A stretch of DNA of 10,036 nucleotides from Bog-473 sp964457065 (GTDB taxonomy: Bacteria > Actinomycetota > Acidimicrobiia > Acidimicrobiales > RAAP-2). The stretch spans positions 1-10,036 of the forward strand of contig CAYWDQ010000113.1 of assembly GCA_964457065.1 (NCBI GenBank), read 5' to 3'. A model generated the notes under the pieces. It saw only the letters and a program-made list of their open reading frames with translations, searched no databases and was not told the origin of the DNA. This document shows, in pieces, positions 1 through 6,458 of the stretch (position 1 is the stretch's first letter; the number at the start of each line of letters is the position of its first letter). A program made the position numbers and the translations under genes.

Positions 1-1101
1 CAGCGCGATTTTGCCTTCCATGCGGGCCAGTGCTGCTCCCAGACAGAAGTGGATTCCGTACCCGAATGCGACGTGCAATCGAAAGTTACGGCGAACGTCG
101 AACTGATCCGCTTCGGGATAGACGCGTTCATCGCGCCCCGCTGAACCCGTCAACAAGAGCACCTTGGAGTCCGCCGGGATGAGATGCCCGTGGAGCTCGA
201 CTTCTTCGGTCAGCCACCGACCTTGTACGGGTGACGGAGCCTCGTAACGAAGGAGCTCCTCGATGGCATTGGGTATCAGATCCGGATTTTGCGCCAGCGC
301 GGTCAGCTGCTCCGGATGGTCCGCCAGGATGAGCCCGGCCCAACCCAGCAAGCGGGCCACGGTCTCCGTGCCGGCACTGACGAGCAGGATCCCGAACGCC
401 GTGCATTCCGAATCGGTGAGGCGCCGTCGGACGCCGTCATTGCCAACGATCTCGGATTGCACGAGGTCCGTCAGCATGTCGTCTCGCGGTGTTTGTTTCC
501 GCTCCTCGACCTGTCGGCCGATGTAGTCGTACAGCCACGCCGCGGACTCCAGGGACGCGTCATTGGCCATGCCAACCCCGGGTTCCAGGTGGAAAAGGCC
601 GTCGATGTGGTGGCGGACGTCTTCACGGTCCGATGGCGGGACGCCGAGCAAGGTGGCAATGACCGTGGCCGGGAGACGGGCGCCGAAGTCCTGCACGTAG
701 TCGAAGCCTTCCCGACCCTGCTGAATATCGAGGAGCCCTGCGCAGAGCGCTCGGATCTCGTCCTCGAGCTCTGCGACCCGGCGCGGCGTGAAAGCCTTCG
801 ACACCAAACGGCGCAGGGCGGTGTGCTCCGGTGGGTCGAGGAAGATCATCATGCCCTCGCTCTGGGCCTCCTCGGTCATGGCTTCCAAGACGGTGGAATG
901 CGCCGAGCTGTATCGCTGCGGGTCCCGGTGGGCTCGCTCGACATCCTCGAACCGACTCAGGGCCCAAAAGTCGTATTCCTCGTTGTAATACGCCGGCGCC
1001 TCGTCGCGGAGGCGCTTCCACACCACATGCGGATCATCCTTGAGCGATTCGTCGAACGGGTCCCACTGCAGGTCGTCAGGTTGACCGGGGATTCTGCTCA
1101 T
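1..1101 (-). CDS. Cytochrome P450, C-terminal end cut off by the window edge
   Basis: Soluble bacterial-class P450 monooxygenase that would insert one oxygen atom from O2 into an organic substrate, using electrons from a ferredoxin/reductase pair not seen here. Numbered from ATG 1101, 367 codons are present. The C-helix HxxxR is H93/R97, the I-helix oxygen-activation motif AGTET is residues 243-247, the K-helix ExxR is E282/R285, and the haem loop FGYGIHFCLG is 346-355 with Cys353 as axial thiolate ligand. Only the last few dozen residues of a typical 400-residue protein are missing, off the left edge. There is no transmembrane anchor. Starts at ATG 1119 and GTG 1110 are also possible; ATG 1119 overlaps a TATTAT -10-like box, so 1110 or 1101 is preferred. 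It is divergent from the TetR gene, which probably regulates it (inference). The motifs fix the family but not the CYP subfamily or substrate. Confidence 0.95.
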   Translation of the reverse strand, partial: MSRIPGQPDDLQWDPFDESLKDDPHVVWKRLRDEAPAYYNEEYDFWALSRFEDVERAHRDPQRYSSAHSTVLEAMTEEAQSEGMMIFLDPPEHTALRRLVSKAFTPRRVAELEDEIRALCAGLLDIQQGREGFDYVQDFGARLPATVIATLLGVPPSDREDVRHHIDGLFHLEPGVGMANDASLESAAWLYDYIGRQVEERKQTPRDDMLTDLVQSEIVGNDGVRRRLTDSECTAFGILLVSAGTETVARLLGWAGLILADHPEQLTALAQNPDLIPNAIEELLRYEAPSPVQGRWLTEEVELHGHLIPADSKVLLLTGSAGRDERVYPEADQFDVRRNFRLHVAFGYGIHFCLGAALARMEGKIAL

Positions 1102-1117
1102 TCTCACCACGACTCCC

Positions 1118-1123
1118 ATAATA
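1118..1123 (-). promoter_or_regulatory. Candidate -10 box of the P450 gene
   Basis: Read on the minus strand this is TATTAT, close to the bacterial TATAAT consensus, and it lies 7 bases upstream of an in-frame GTG (1110-1108) and 16 upstream of ATG 1101. That spacing suggests a leaderless or nearly leaderless transcript. No convincing -35 box is visible. The call rests on the hexamer and its position only. Confidence 0.3.
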
Positions 1124-1177
1124 GAACGAGGTTTCGATGGTCCAGAACCCATGACTTTATCGGGTTTTTCGCTGACT

Positions 1178-1196
1178 ACTAGACTCCTCTTCTAGT
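1178..1196. promoter_or_regulatory. Inverted repeat, candidate TetR operator
   Basis: ACTAGA and TCTAGT are perfect reverse complements separated by 7 bases, giving a 19-bp dyad in the 147-bp region between the divergent P450 and TetR genes. A TANNNT hexamer (TAGACT, 1180-1185), a possible -10 box for the TetR gene, lies inside it, so binding there would block transcription. TetR proteins are dimers that commonly bind such dyads next to their own gene. That this protein binds this site is inference. I saw no second perfect copy in the window. Confidence 0.5.
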
Positions 1197-1231
1197 GATT
1201 GCGCGACTGCCCGGGACGAGGGCGTCGCATC

Positions 1232-1237
1232 AGAGGA
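1232..1237 (+). promoter_or_regulatory. Ribosome binding site of the TetR gene
   Basis: AGAGGA lies 11 bases before ATG 1249. It is a reasonable Shine-Dalgarno match at slightly long spacing and supports that start codon. Confidence 0.5.
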
Positions 1238-1248
1238 CAGGCTGAGAT

Positions 1249-1899
1249 ATGGCAGAACCGGTATCGCCGAACGTATTGACCGAAGACCAACGTGCACGCC
1301 GTCAGCGCATCATCGATGCGGGTCTCGTGCTCCTGGAGCGCAACGAGTACGAGCGCATTCAGATCAAGGACGTGGCCGAGGAGGCCGACGTCGCTCTCGG
1401 GACGCTGTACCACTACTTCTCGTCAAAGGAGCATCTCTTCGCAGAGGTGCTGGTCAAGTGGGCCGCCACGCTGAGGTCGAGCCTCACACGTCATCCCCCA
1501 CAGGGTCAGACGCCTCGGGAGAAGCTCACCGACGCACTCCACCGCTCGGTGCGGGCCTTCCAGCACCAGCCCCAACTGGCCCGGCTCATCGCGTCACTCG
1601 AGCTGTCGTCGGACCCTTTCGCCACCGAGATCCTCGAACGGCTGGACCAGACGACGACCGGCGTGTACATGGAATTGCTCGAGGATCTCGAGCCCGGCCG
1701 GGCACGGACGATCGTCCGGACGATGGATGCCGTTCTCGACAGCCAGTTGCGTTCATGGTCTGCAGGCCGTATGCCGATCACGGGCGTGTACGACCACCTG
1801 AGCGAGAGCATCGCCCTCATCTTCCGAGACGGCCCTGAGGCCCCGGCCGATCAGGTCCAGCCCCGCCGAGAGGCCGCCGCAGTGAGACAGGTCCGTTGA
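1249..1899 (+). CDS. TetR/AcrR-family transcriptional regulator
   Basis: One-component repressor-type regulator of 216 residues, a normal length for the family. The N-terminal DNA-binding domain spans about residues 14-65. Its helix-turn-helix (about 36-60) contains the hallmark VAEEADVALGTLYHYFSSKE, resembling regulators of lipid and steroid catabolism such as KstR; this is a resemblance, not an orthology claim. Residues 90-195 are a helical, variable ligand-binding and dimerisation domain, and the tail after about 195 is Pro/Arg/Glu-rich and probably disordered. The gene is divergent from the P450 and followed at once by the acyl-CoA ligase, so both flanking genes are likely targets, with an acyl-CoA or substrate-like inducer (inference). 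The dyad at 1178-1196 is the candidate operator. Family assignment is firm; the regulon is not. Confidence 0.93.
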   Translation: MAEPVSPNVLTEDQRARRQRIIDAGLVLLERNEYERIQIKDVAEEADVALGTLYHYFSSKEHLFAEVLVKWAATLRSSLTRHPPQGQTPREKLTDALHRSVRAFQHQPQLARLIASLELSSDPFATEILERLDQTTTGVYMELLEDLEPGRARTIVRTMDAVLDSQLRSWSAGRMPITGVYDHLSESIALIFRDGPEAPADQVQPRREAAAVRQVR

Positions 1900-1904
1900 A
1901 CGCG

Positions 1905-3467
1905 ATGCGGACACAGCTGCCGCCGACGTTCTGGGATCTCGTTGTCCGGGCCGTCGAAGAGAGACCGGAGGCACCGGTCGTGTCAGACGATCACGGCAGG
2001 TCGTTGACCCGAACTCAGATTTACGACGCAGCCGAGGCATCTGCCGCCGCGCTCACAGCCCGTGGAGTCGGGATGGGAACGGTGGTGTCCTGGCAACTGC
2101 CGACGTCGATCGAGGCTGCCGTACTCCTCCTCGCATTGGCTCGGATCGGCGCGGTGCAGAACCCGTTGATCCCAATTCTGCGCGAGCGGGAGGTGGCGTT
2201 CATCACCCGACAGGTCGGCACCGAGTACTTGATCGTGCCGGAGGAGTGGCGTGGCTTCCGGCATGGTGCAATGGCGCAGGAACTCGCACGGACTGCAGGC
2301 TTTGCCGTGATGGAGGTCGACCTGGACGACCTCGGAGCCCCAGGATCCCGCGAGGGGCTCAGGCTGCCGACAGCAGACCCGGACGCGCTCACGCCGCCCG
2401 CGTCAGTCGACGGGCCCCGTTGGATCTATTACTCATCGGGCACGACCGCCGAACCCAAGGGCGCCCGCCACACCGACGCCAGCATCATGGCCTCGGCCAA
2501 CGCCTTGCTCGAGCTGATGGGATTGGGCGAGAAGGACATCTATCCGATCCCCTGGCCGGTCACGCACATCGGCGGCGCTTCGGTCCTCGCCGCAAGCCTC
2601 CGCGGTGGAGTCCATCTCGTCCTCTTCGAGACCTTCGACCCCGCGACGACGCCTGGCCGGATGGCTCAATACGAGCCGACGGTGCTGGGCACCGCTGTCC
2701 CGTTTTTCCGTGCGTACCTCGACGCCGCCCACGCGGCCGGTGACCAGCCGCTCTTCCCCTCCTTGAAGTTCGGATGTTTCGGGGGAGCCCCCGTCCCCAC
2801 CGAGATCCACGATGAGATGCGATCCATGTTCGACGTACCCCTGGTGGGCAGCTGGGGTCTCACCGAGTTCCCCAACGCCACGTCGGCAGCACCGACTGAC
2901 GCCGCCGAGATCGTCTCGACGTCCGTCGGTCGTCCGGCGTCGGGTGTCTCGGTGCGCGCCGTGGACCCAGGCGGCAACGTCTGCGGCCCCGGACAAGAGG
3001 GCGAGCTCCAACTCCAGGGTCCGCAGAGCTTCTCCGGCTACGTCGATGCGACACTCGACGAGGATTCGATCGACGCCAGCGGATGGTTCCACACCGGGGA
3101 CCTCGGGACGATCGATGCGGCCGGAAACGTCCGTATCACGGGCCGCCTCAAGGACATCATCATCCGTAACGCTGAGAACATCTCGGTGGTCGAGGTCGAG
3201 GAGATGCTCTACCGCCATCCCGGCGTCGCTGATGCGGCGGTGTTCGGACTACCCGACCCTCGCACGGGTGAACGAGTCGTGGCCGTCGTCGTTCTTCGGG
3301 ATGGACGCGAGGTCGAGCTCACCGACATCCGCGAGCACTGCCGCCTTCAGGGCCTCGCTGTGCAGAAGTGCCCCGAGCAATTGGAAGTCGTCGACGCGTT
3401 GCCGAGGAACGCCATGGGCAAGGTCCTCAAACAGGAACTGCGATCGCGACTGACCTCGCCCCCGTGA
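1905..3467 (+). CDS. FadD-like acyl-CoA ligase (ANL superfamily, AMP-forming)
   Basis: Activates a carboxylic acid with ATP to an acyl-adenylate and then to a CoA thioester, probably in the cytoplasm. From ATG 1905 it is 520 residues, the usual size. The phosphate-binding loop YYSSGTTAEPKG starts at Y176; the A5 motif GSWGLTE is 315-321; A7 GWFHTGDLG has Asp399 for the ATP ribose; A8 begins at Arg414 in GRLKDIII; and Lys506 in NAMGKVLK is the adenylation lysine. All catalytic landmarks are present, so it should be active. The A8 region reads RNAEN (421-425), where many relatives have a Gly-rich RGGEN. The start may instead be TTG 1896, which overlaps the TetR stop; ATG 1905 leaves a 5-base gap. 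Either way it is co-transcribed with the regulator. Chain length or ring preference cannot be read; annotation as a cyclohexanecarboxylate-type or medium-chain ligase would be a guess. Confidence 0.94.
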   Translation: MRTQLPPTFWDLVVRAVEERPEAPVVSDDHGRSLTRTQIYDAAEASAAALTARGVGMGTVVSWQLPTSIEAAVLLLALARIGAVQNPLIPILREREVAFITRQVGTEYLIVPEEWRGFRHGAMAQELARTAGFAVMEVDLDDLGAPGSREGLRLPTADPDALTPPASVDGPRWIYYSSGTTAEPKGARHTDASIMASANALLELMGLGEKDIYPIPWPVTHIGGASVLAASLRGGVHLVLFETFDPATTPGRMAQYEPTVLGTAVPFFRAYLDAAHAAGDQPLFPSLKFGCFGGAPVPTEIHDEMRSMFDVPLVGSWGLTEFPNATSAAPTDAAEIVSTSVGRPASGVSVRAVDPGGNVCGPGQEGELQLQGPQSFSGYVDATLDEDSIDASGWFHTGDLGTIDAAGNVRITGRLKDIIIRNAENISVVEVEEMLYRHPGVADAAVFGLPDPRTGERVVAVVVLRDGREVELTDIREHCRLQGLAVQKCPEQLEVVDALPRNAMGKVLKQELRSRLTSPP

Positions 3468-3470
3468 GGG

Positions 3471-3480
3471 ACGCCGGCGT
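3471..3480. repeat. Short palindrome between convergent genes
   Basis: ACGCCGGCGT is a perfect 10-bp palindrome in the 45-bp gap between the ligase stop and the convergent crotonase stop. It has no loop and no following T-run, so it does not qualify as an intrinsic terminator. No better terminator is visible in this gap. Confidence 0.25.
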
Positions 3481-3512
3481 GTCCGCAACTCCTCGGCCTG
3501 CTCCCTAGCCTG

Positions 3513-4319
3513 TCACCGCAGCTTCCACTCTCTTCGCTTCTGCTGAGCGAAGAGCTCCTGACCCTCTCGCAGCGCCCGCGCGCTCGTGCCCAGCTGGAGG
3601 AAGACGTTTCCCAGTCCAAGAGCTTGCTCCGGCGAAAGGCTCCTCGCTGCCCACAACGTCCGCAGAGTCGCCTGAACGCTCGTCGGCGGTTGTGACGCGA
3701 TGACCTCCGCCAGCGATCGGCTGGCTTCCAGCAGCTCCGCCGCCGCGACCACTTCACACACCAGTCCCGCCTCACGGGCCGTCTGCGCCGAAAGGCGTTC
3801 ATGAACCCCCACGAGGCTCATTCGCACCAGGTCCCCGAACGCCATCCTGCCGGTCAGCAGGATGGGTTCGTATGAGGCCGTCATCCCGTAGGTCACGTGT
3901 GGGTCGAAGAAGGTGGCGTTCGCCGCCGCGATGATGATGTCGCTTTCGCCCAAGAGGTAGAACCCACCACCACATGCCATGCCATTGACCGCAGCAATGA
4001 CGGGCTTCCACAACCCCTGGCTCTTCGGTCCTATCTTTTGTCCCGGGTCGTCGTAGGTAAAAGGGTCGAACTCTTCGTCAGTCGGAATATCGCCACGATC
4101 GATGCCCGTGCAGAACGCTTGGCTCCCCGCGCCTGTCAACACAACGACCCTTACCTCGTCGTCGACACGAATGTGACGCCACACGGCTGCGAGCTCACTT
4201 TGCATGCGCTCGTTGAACGCATTGTGGACCTCGGGCCGGTTCAGTGTCACATGGGCGACATGGTCACGAACGGCATAGGTGACGGTACTGAGATCGTCAG
4301 GGATGACCAGGCTGTTCAT
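3513..4319 (-). CDS. Enoyl-CoA hydratase/isomerase (crotonase) family protein, atypical active site
   Basis: A 268-residue crotonase-fold protein, normal full length, expected to act on an acyl-CoA thioester. The two oxyanion-hole elements are present: FCTGIDRGD (69-77) and NGMACGGG (112-119). Aligned by eye with rat mitochondrial enoyl-CoA hydratase, the catalytic glutamates corresponding to E144 and E164 are Tyr121 and His141, so neither hydratase acid/base is kept. It may do a different crotonase reaction such as hydrolysis, isomerisation, retro-aldol or decarboxylation; this is inference. The distal motif SAQTAREAGLV (178-188) and the helical C-terminus are standard. The gene converges on the CoA ligase and is divergent from SDR1. 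No Shine-Dalgarno sequence precedes ATG 4319, but TATGTT lies exactly six bases upstream, suggesting leaderless transcription. The fold call is firm; the reaction is open. Confidence 0.92.
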   Translation of the reverse strand: MNSLVIPDDLSTVTYAVRDHVAHVTLNRPEVHNAFNERMQSELAAVWRHIRVDDEVRVVVLTGAGSQAFCTGIDRGDIPTDEEFDPFTYDDPGQKIGPKSQGLWKPVIAAVNGMACGGGFYLLGESDIIIAAANATFFDPHVTYGMTASYEPILLTGRMAFGDLVRMSLVGVHERLSAQTAREAGLVCEVVAAAELLEASRSLAEVIASQPPTSVQATLRTLWAARSLSPEQALGLGNVFLQLGTSARALREGQELFAQQKRREWKLR

Positions 4320-4325
4320 CGGCTG

Positions 4326-4331
4326 AACATA
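4326..4331 (-). promoter_or_regulatory. Candidate -10 box of the crotonase gene
   Basis: On the minus strand this reads TATGTT, a TANNNT hexamer six bases upstream of ATG 4319. This is the spacing expected if transcription begins at the start codon, and there is no Shine-Dalgarno sequence. No clear -35 box is visible. Confidence 0.3.
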
Positions 4332-4418
4332 TCAAACGCCGCGTGATGGGCTGCGGCCGCGCGTGGCGGGATCTCACGCTGCGCGCATCCGCGGTCGGCC
4401 CGTCCATCACACTGCTAA

Positions 4419-4424
4419 TATAAT
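4419..4424 (+). promoter_or_regulatory. Candidate -10 box of SDR1 in an AT-rich island
   Basis: TATAAT is a perfect -10 consensus inside an AT-rich run (about 4412-4430) that stands out from the G+C-rich surroundings. It is followed by a pyrimidine tract (4431-4449) and then about 70 bases of leader before ATG 4517. No good -35 hexamer lies 16-18 bases upstream. The run is also AT-rich on the other strand and could serve the divergent crotonase gene. Confidence 0.4.
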
Positions 4425-4462
4425 ATACGAACTCTCTTCTTTTCTCTATCGGCCACCGGGGT

Positions 4463-4478
4463 GCCCGTTGACACGGGC
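4463..4478. repeat. Inverted repeat in the SDR1 leader
   Basis: GCCCGT and ACGGGC are perfect reverse complements with a 4-base TGAC loop, 39 bases before the SDR1 start. It could be an operator half-pair or a leader hairpin. The sequence is unlike the dyad at 1178-1196, so it is probably not read by the same protein. A TTGACA hexamer overlaps the loop (4468-4473) but has no matching -10 box downstream. Confidence 0.35.
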
Positions 4479-4500
4479 CTCCGAAACTCTCATGAGCACG

Positions 4501-4508
4501 AAGGGAAG
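4501..4508 (+). promoter_or_regulatory. Ribosome binding site of SDR1
   Basis: AAGGGAAG is a purine-rich Shine-Dalgarno-like stretch about 8-10 bases before ATG 4517 and decides that start over ATG 4492, which is in another frame. Confidence 0.5.
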
Positions 4509-4516
4509 CCGAAACA

Positions 4517-5335
4517 ATGATCGACCCGGTGACAACGGCCGACGGTGCCGGCGTGGTGGATGCTGGCGAACATCTCGACGTCAGCCAACTCTTCCGCCTG
4601 GACGGACGGGTAGCCCTGATCACCGGTGGCACCCGCGGGATCGGGCGGGCCATCGCCGAAGGTTTCGGCCGGGCCGGTGCTCGCGTGGTCGTCGCGAGCC
4701 GAAAGCCCGAGGCGTGCGCGGCGACCGAGGAAGACCTGAGCTCGGCAGGCATCGACGCGGCGGGTATCGCATGCCATATGGGCTCACTGGAGGATGTGCG
4801 TGCCCTCGTCGCTGCCACCGCGGAACGATTCGGCGCGATCGATGTCGTCGTCAACAACGCGGCCAATGCCCTTTCCGAGCCCATCGGCAACTTCACCGAG
4901 GCGGGCGTCACCAAATCGATCGACGTCAATGTCAAAGGCCCCATCTTCCTGGTCCAGGAATCTCTTCCCTACCTCCGGGAATCGCACCATGCGTCTGTGA
5001 TCAACGTCGTATCGGCGGGCGCCTGGCTGTTCTCCGCCACCGTCGCCCACTATGCCGCCGCAAAGGCCGCCATGGTCGCGTACACCAAGGCGCTCGCGGC
5101 CGGCCTGGCCCCCGACGGCATCCGGGTGAACGCCCTCGCCCCCGGCTCTGTCGACACGGACATGGTGCGCGCTACCGGACCGGCAGCCACCGCCCACATG
5201 GCCGGCGCGTGCCTGTTGCGCCGAGTGGCGAACGCCCACGAGATGGTGGGGCCCGCCCTCTTCCTCGCCTCCGATGCGTCGAGCTACGTGACGGGCACCG
5301 TGGTCCACGCGGATGGTGGTCTCGTCACCCGCTGA
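4517..5335 (+). CDS. Short-chain dehydrogenase/reductase (SDR1), classical, complete active site
   Basis: NAD(P)-dependent oxidoreductase that interconverts an alcohol and a ketone, 272 residues. After a 28-residue N-terminal lead, the Rossmann cofactor motif TGGTRGIG is 36-43 and the NNAAN motif is 113-117. The full catalytic tetrad is visible: Asn138, Ser166, Tyr179 and Lys183 (YAAAK). The basic pair Arg62-Lys63 after the second beta strand hints at NADP(H) (inference). The post-catalytic APGSVDTDM segment and the C-terminal GTVVHADGG are typical of 3-oxoacyl-ACP reductase-like and hydroxysteroid dehydrogenase-like SDRs. It is divergent from the crotonase gene and converges on SDR2. A role oxidising the alcohol made by the P450, or a beta-hydroxyacyl-CoA, would fit the module but is not shown. 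Family and activity class are firm; substrate unknown. Confidence 0.94.
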   Translation: MIDPVTTADGAGVVDAGEHLDVSQLFRLDGRVALITGGTRGIGRAIAEGFGRAGARVVVASRKPEACAATEEDLSSAGIDAAGIACHMGSLEDVRALVAATAERFGAIDVVVNNAANALSEPIGNFTEAGVTKSIDVNVKGPIFLVQESLPYLRESHHASVINVVSAGAWLFSATVAHYAAAKAAMVAYTKALAAGLAPDGIRVNALAPGSVDTDMVRATGPAATAHMAGACLLRRVANAHEMVGPALFLASDASSYVTGTVVHADGGLVTR

Positions 5336-5355
5336 CGGTGAACTCCTCGCCGGCT

Positions 5356-6168
5356 TCAGGTGAAGTCGGAGCCGCCGTCCACGTTCACATCAGCTCCCGT
5401 CATGTAGCTGTTCGTGCGTGAGCCCAGGAAGGCGATGACAGGCCCGATCTCGGCCGGGCTCCCGGCCCGCCCGAGGAACGCCGGATGCCCGAAGTCCTCC
5501 GTGATGACCCGCATGGCATCGGTCAGGCTCTCCGGGTCAACGCCCCGTTCGGGTGGAAGCGACCGCAGGTACCCCTGCAGCCCTTCCGAGAGGAATGATC
5601 CGGGCGAGACCGTGTTCACGAGGATGCCGTCGGGAGCCAGCGCCTGGGACAGGTTCTTGGTCAGACTGCTGAGAGCCGCCTTGGCCGCCGTGTATGCCAC
5701 GAGGCCCGGGCTCTGCCGCCGGGTGGAGTGGGCCGAGACGTTCACGATCCTCGAGAACGACCCACGGCGGAGCATCGGTAGTGCGCGGCGAACCGTGCGG
5801 ACTGCGCTCAGCACCCCGATGTCGAAGGTGGCCCGCCATTCCTCGTCGTCGAGGCCCTCGAAGGCACCGATCCCGACCTCGACCGGTCCCGCCGCGTTCA
5901 CAAGCACCTCCAGACCATCCCAGCGCTCGCCGAGACGGTCGATGGCTGCATTGACCTCAGCCAGGCTCGTCAGGTCCGCCACCAACGCGATGCTCTCGGG
6001 GCTCCCGGCGGAGCTCAGCGCGGCGACGGTGTCATCGAGTGCAGCACTGGCGCGGGCGAGTACCGCCACCCGAGCGCCCTCCCGGGCAAAGGTCTCTGCG
6101 GCGGCCCGTCCCATGCCCCGCGAGCCGCCCACCACCAGCACCCGCGCGTCCGAAAGCCCGAGATCCAT
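5356..6168 (-). CDS. Short-chain dehydrogenase/reductase family protein (SDR2), altered catalytic tetrad
   Basis: SDR-fold protein of 270 residues from ATG 6168. The cofactor motif VGGSRGMG is 13-20 (Val where most have Thr), NAAG is 91-94, and YTAAK gives Tyr159 and Lys163. Aligned without gaps to SDR1, the tetrad Asn is Gly118 and the catalytic Ser position is Ala146, although Ser145 and Ser148 flank it. This sub-pattern may be shared by a whole SDR subfamily, so reduced activity is not certain. The C-terminus GADVNVDGGSDF is classical. An upstream in-frame ATG at 6210 would add 14 Arg/Pro/Gly-rich residues; 6168 is preferred because the protein then begins directly at the first beta strand and has GGGGG just upstream. 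It converges on SDR1 with 20 bp between the stops. Likely a partner in the same catabolic module (inference). Confidence 0.92.
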   Translation of the reverse strand: MDLGLSDARVLVVGGSRGMGRAAAETFAREGARVAVLARASAALDDTVAALSSAGSPESIALVADLTSLAEVNAAIDRLGERWDGLEVLVNAAGPVEVGIGAFEGLDDEEWRATFDIGVLSAVRTVRRALPMLRRGSFSRIVNVSAHSTRRQSPGLVAYTAAKAALSSLTKNLSQALAPDGILVNTVSPGSFLSEGLQGYLRSLPPERGVDPESLTDAMRVITEDFGHPAFLGRAGSPAEIGPVIAFLGSRTNSYMTGADVNVDGGSDFT

Positions 6169-6279
6169 TCGCCCCCATTCTTTGCCGGGCCGCGTGCCCC
6201 GCGGCGCCACCAGTGCCTTGGAATCCTAGGTCTGCGACTCGCGGAGCGTCGGGACCTCATCTAGGTTCGCGGCCACACC

Positions 6280-6291
6280 GGTCGGCCGACC
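6280..6291. repeat. Perfect 12-bp palindrome upstream of SDR2
   Basis: GGTCGGCCGACC is its own reverse complement and lies 112 bp upstream of the SDR2 start and 167 bp upstream of the helicase start. It may be a regulator site, but in G+C-rich DNA such short palindromes also occur by chance. Confidence 0.3.
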
Positions 6292-6446
6292 TTTCTGTGC
6301 ATCGAACGACGCGCCTGAGAGGTCCCCTCACCCAGCTGAGACGTCGATGGGGGTTGGACCCAGTGGCCGGCCGGTCGCTGTACATCAGTCCTCTGTCATC
6401 GGGGCAGGCAGGCCCTCCTGCAAGATTCCCGAGAACAGCCCTCCGG

Positions 6447-6452
6447 TAGCTT
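6447..6452 (+). promoter_or_regulatory. Candidate -10 box of the helicase gene
   Basis: TAGCTT is a TANNNT hexamer six bases before ATG 6459, the spacing of a leaderless actinobacterial promoter. The in-frame stop TAG is the first three bases of this hexamer, so the reading frame cannot start further upstream. No Shine-Dalgarno sequence is present. No strong -35 box is visible. Confidence 0.35.
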
Positions 6453-6458
6453 TACCCA

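Larger units (their letters stand above)
6169..6458. other. Intergenic region between divergent SDR2 and helicase genes
   Basis: This 290-bp stretch is the longest gene-free region in the window. I see a 12-bp palindrome (6280-6291), a CCTAGG near 6228, a GGCCGGCC palindrome (6365-6372) and a -10-like TAGCTT just before the helicase. A TTGGAC (6354-6359) could be a -35 box but has no good -10 partner. No convincing small gene or RNA is visible, and short open frames here look like G+C-driven chance frames. Confidence 0.5.

Noticed and set aside
1121..1136. KstR-like box (AAC and GTT half-sites) upstream of the P450
   Set aside because: The half-sites are separated by three bases rather than the two of the known KstR consensus, and symmetry does not extend beyond AAC/GTT. 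This is too weak to call.
289..1182. A 297-codon open frame on the plus strand across the P450 region
   Set aside because: The minus strand here encodes a clear P450 with HxxxR, AGTET, ExxR and the haem Cys loop. The plus-strand frame has no recognisable domain and is a G+C-driven antisense shadow.
2433..3218. A 261-codon minus-strand open frame inside the acyl-CoA ligase
   Set aside because: It lies wholly antisense to a ligase with all ANL motifs and has a repetitive Arg/Gly/Val-rich composition typical of shadow frames.
3468..3512. Intrinsic terminator between convergent ligase and crotonase genes
   Set aside because: Only a loopless 10-bp palindrome is present and no T-run follows on either strand.
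4468..4496. TTGACA as a -35 box for SDR1
   Set aside because: The hexamer is perfect, but the sequence 17 bases downstream (CATGAG) does not resemble a -10 box.
5354..5365. Inverted repeat CTTCAGGTGAAG at the convergent SDR1/SDR2 ends, as a terminator
   Set aside because: Five-base arms with a 2-base centre cannot form a stable hairpin, there is no T-run, and part of it encodes the end of SDR2.
5414..6229. A 271-codon plus-strand open frame opposite SDR2
   Set aside because: The product is Ser/Arg/Pro-rich without domains, while the minus strand carries an intact SDR fold.
6302..6316. Possible LexA/SOS box upstream of the helicase
   Set aside because: A TCGAAC half-site is present, but the matching GTTCGA half is absent, so it is not a credible SOS box.
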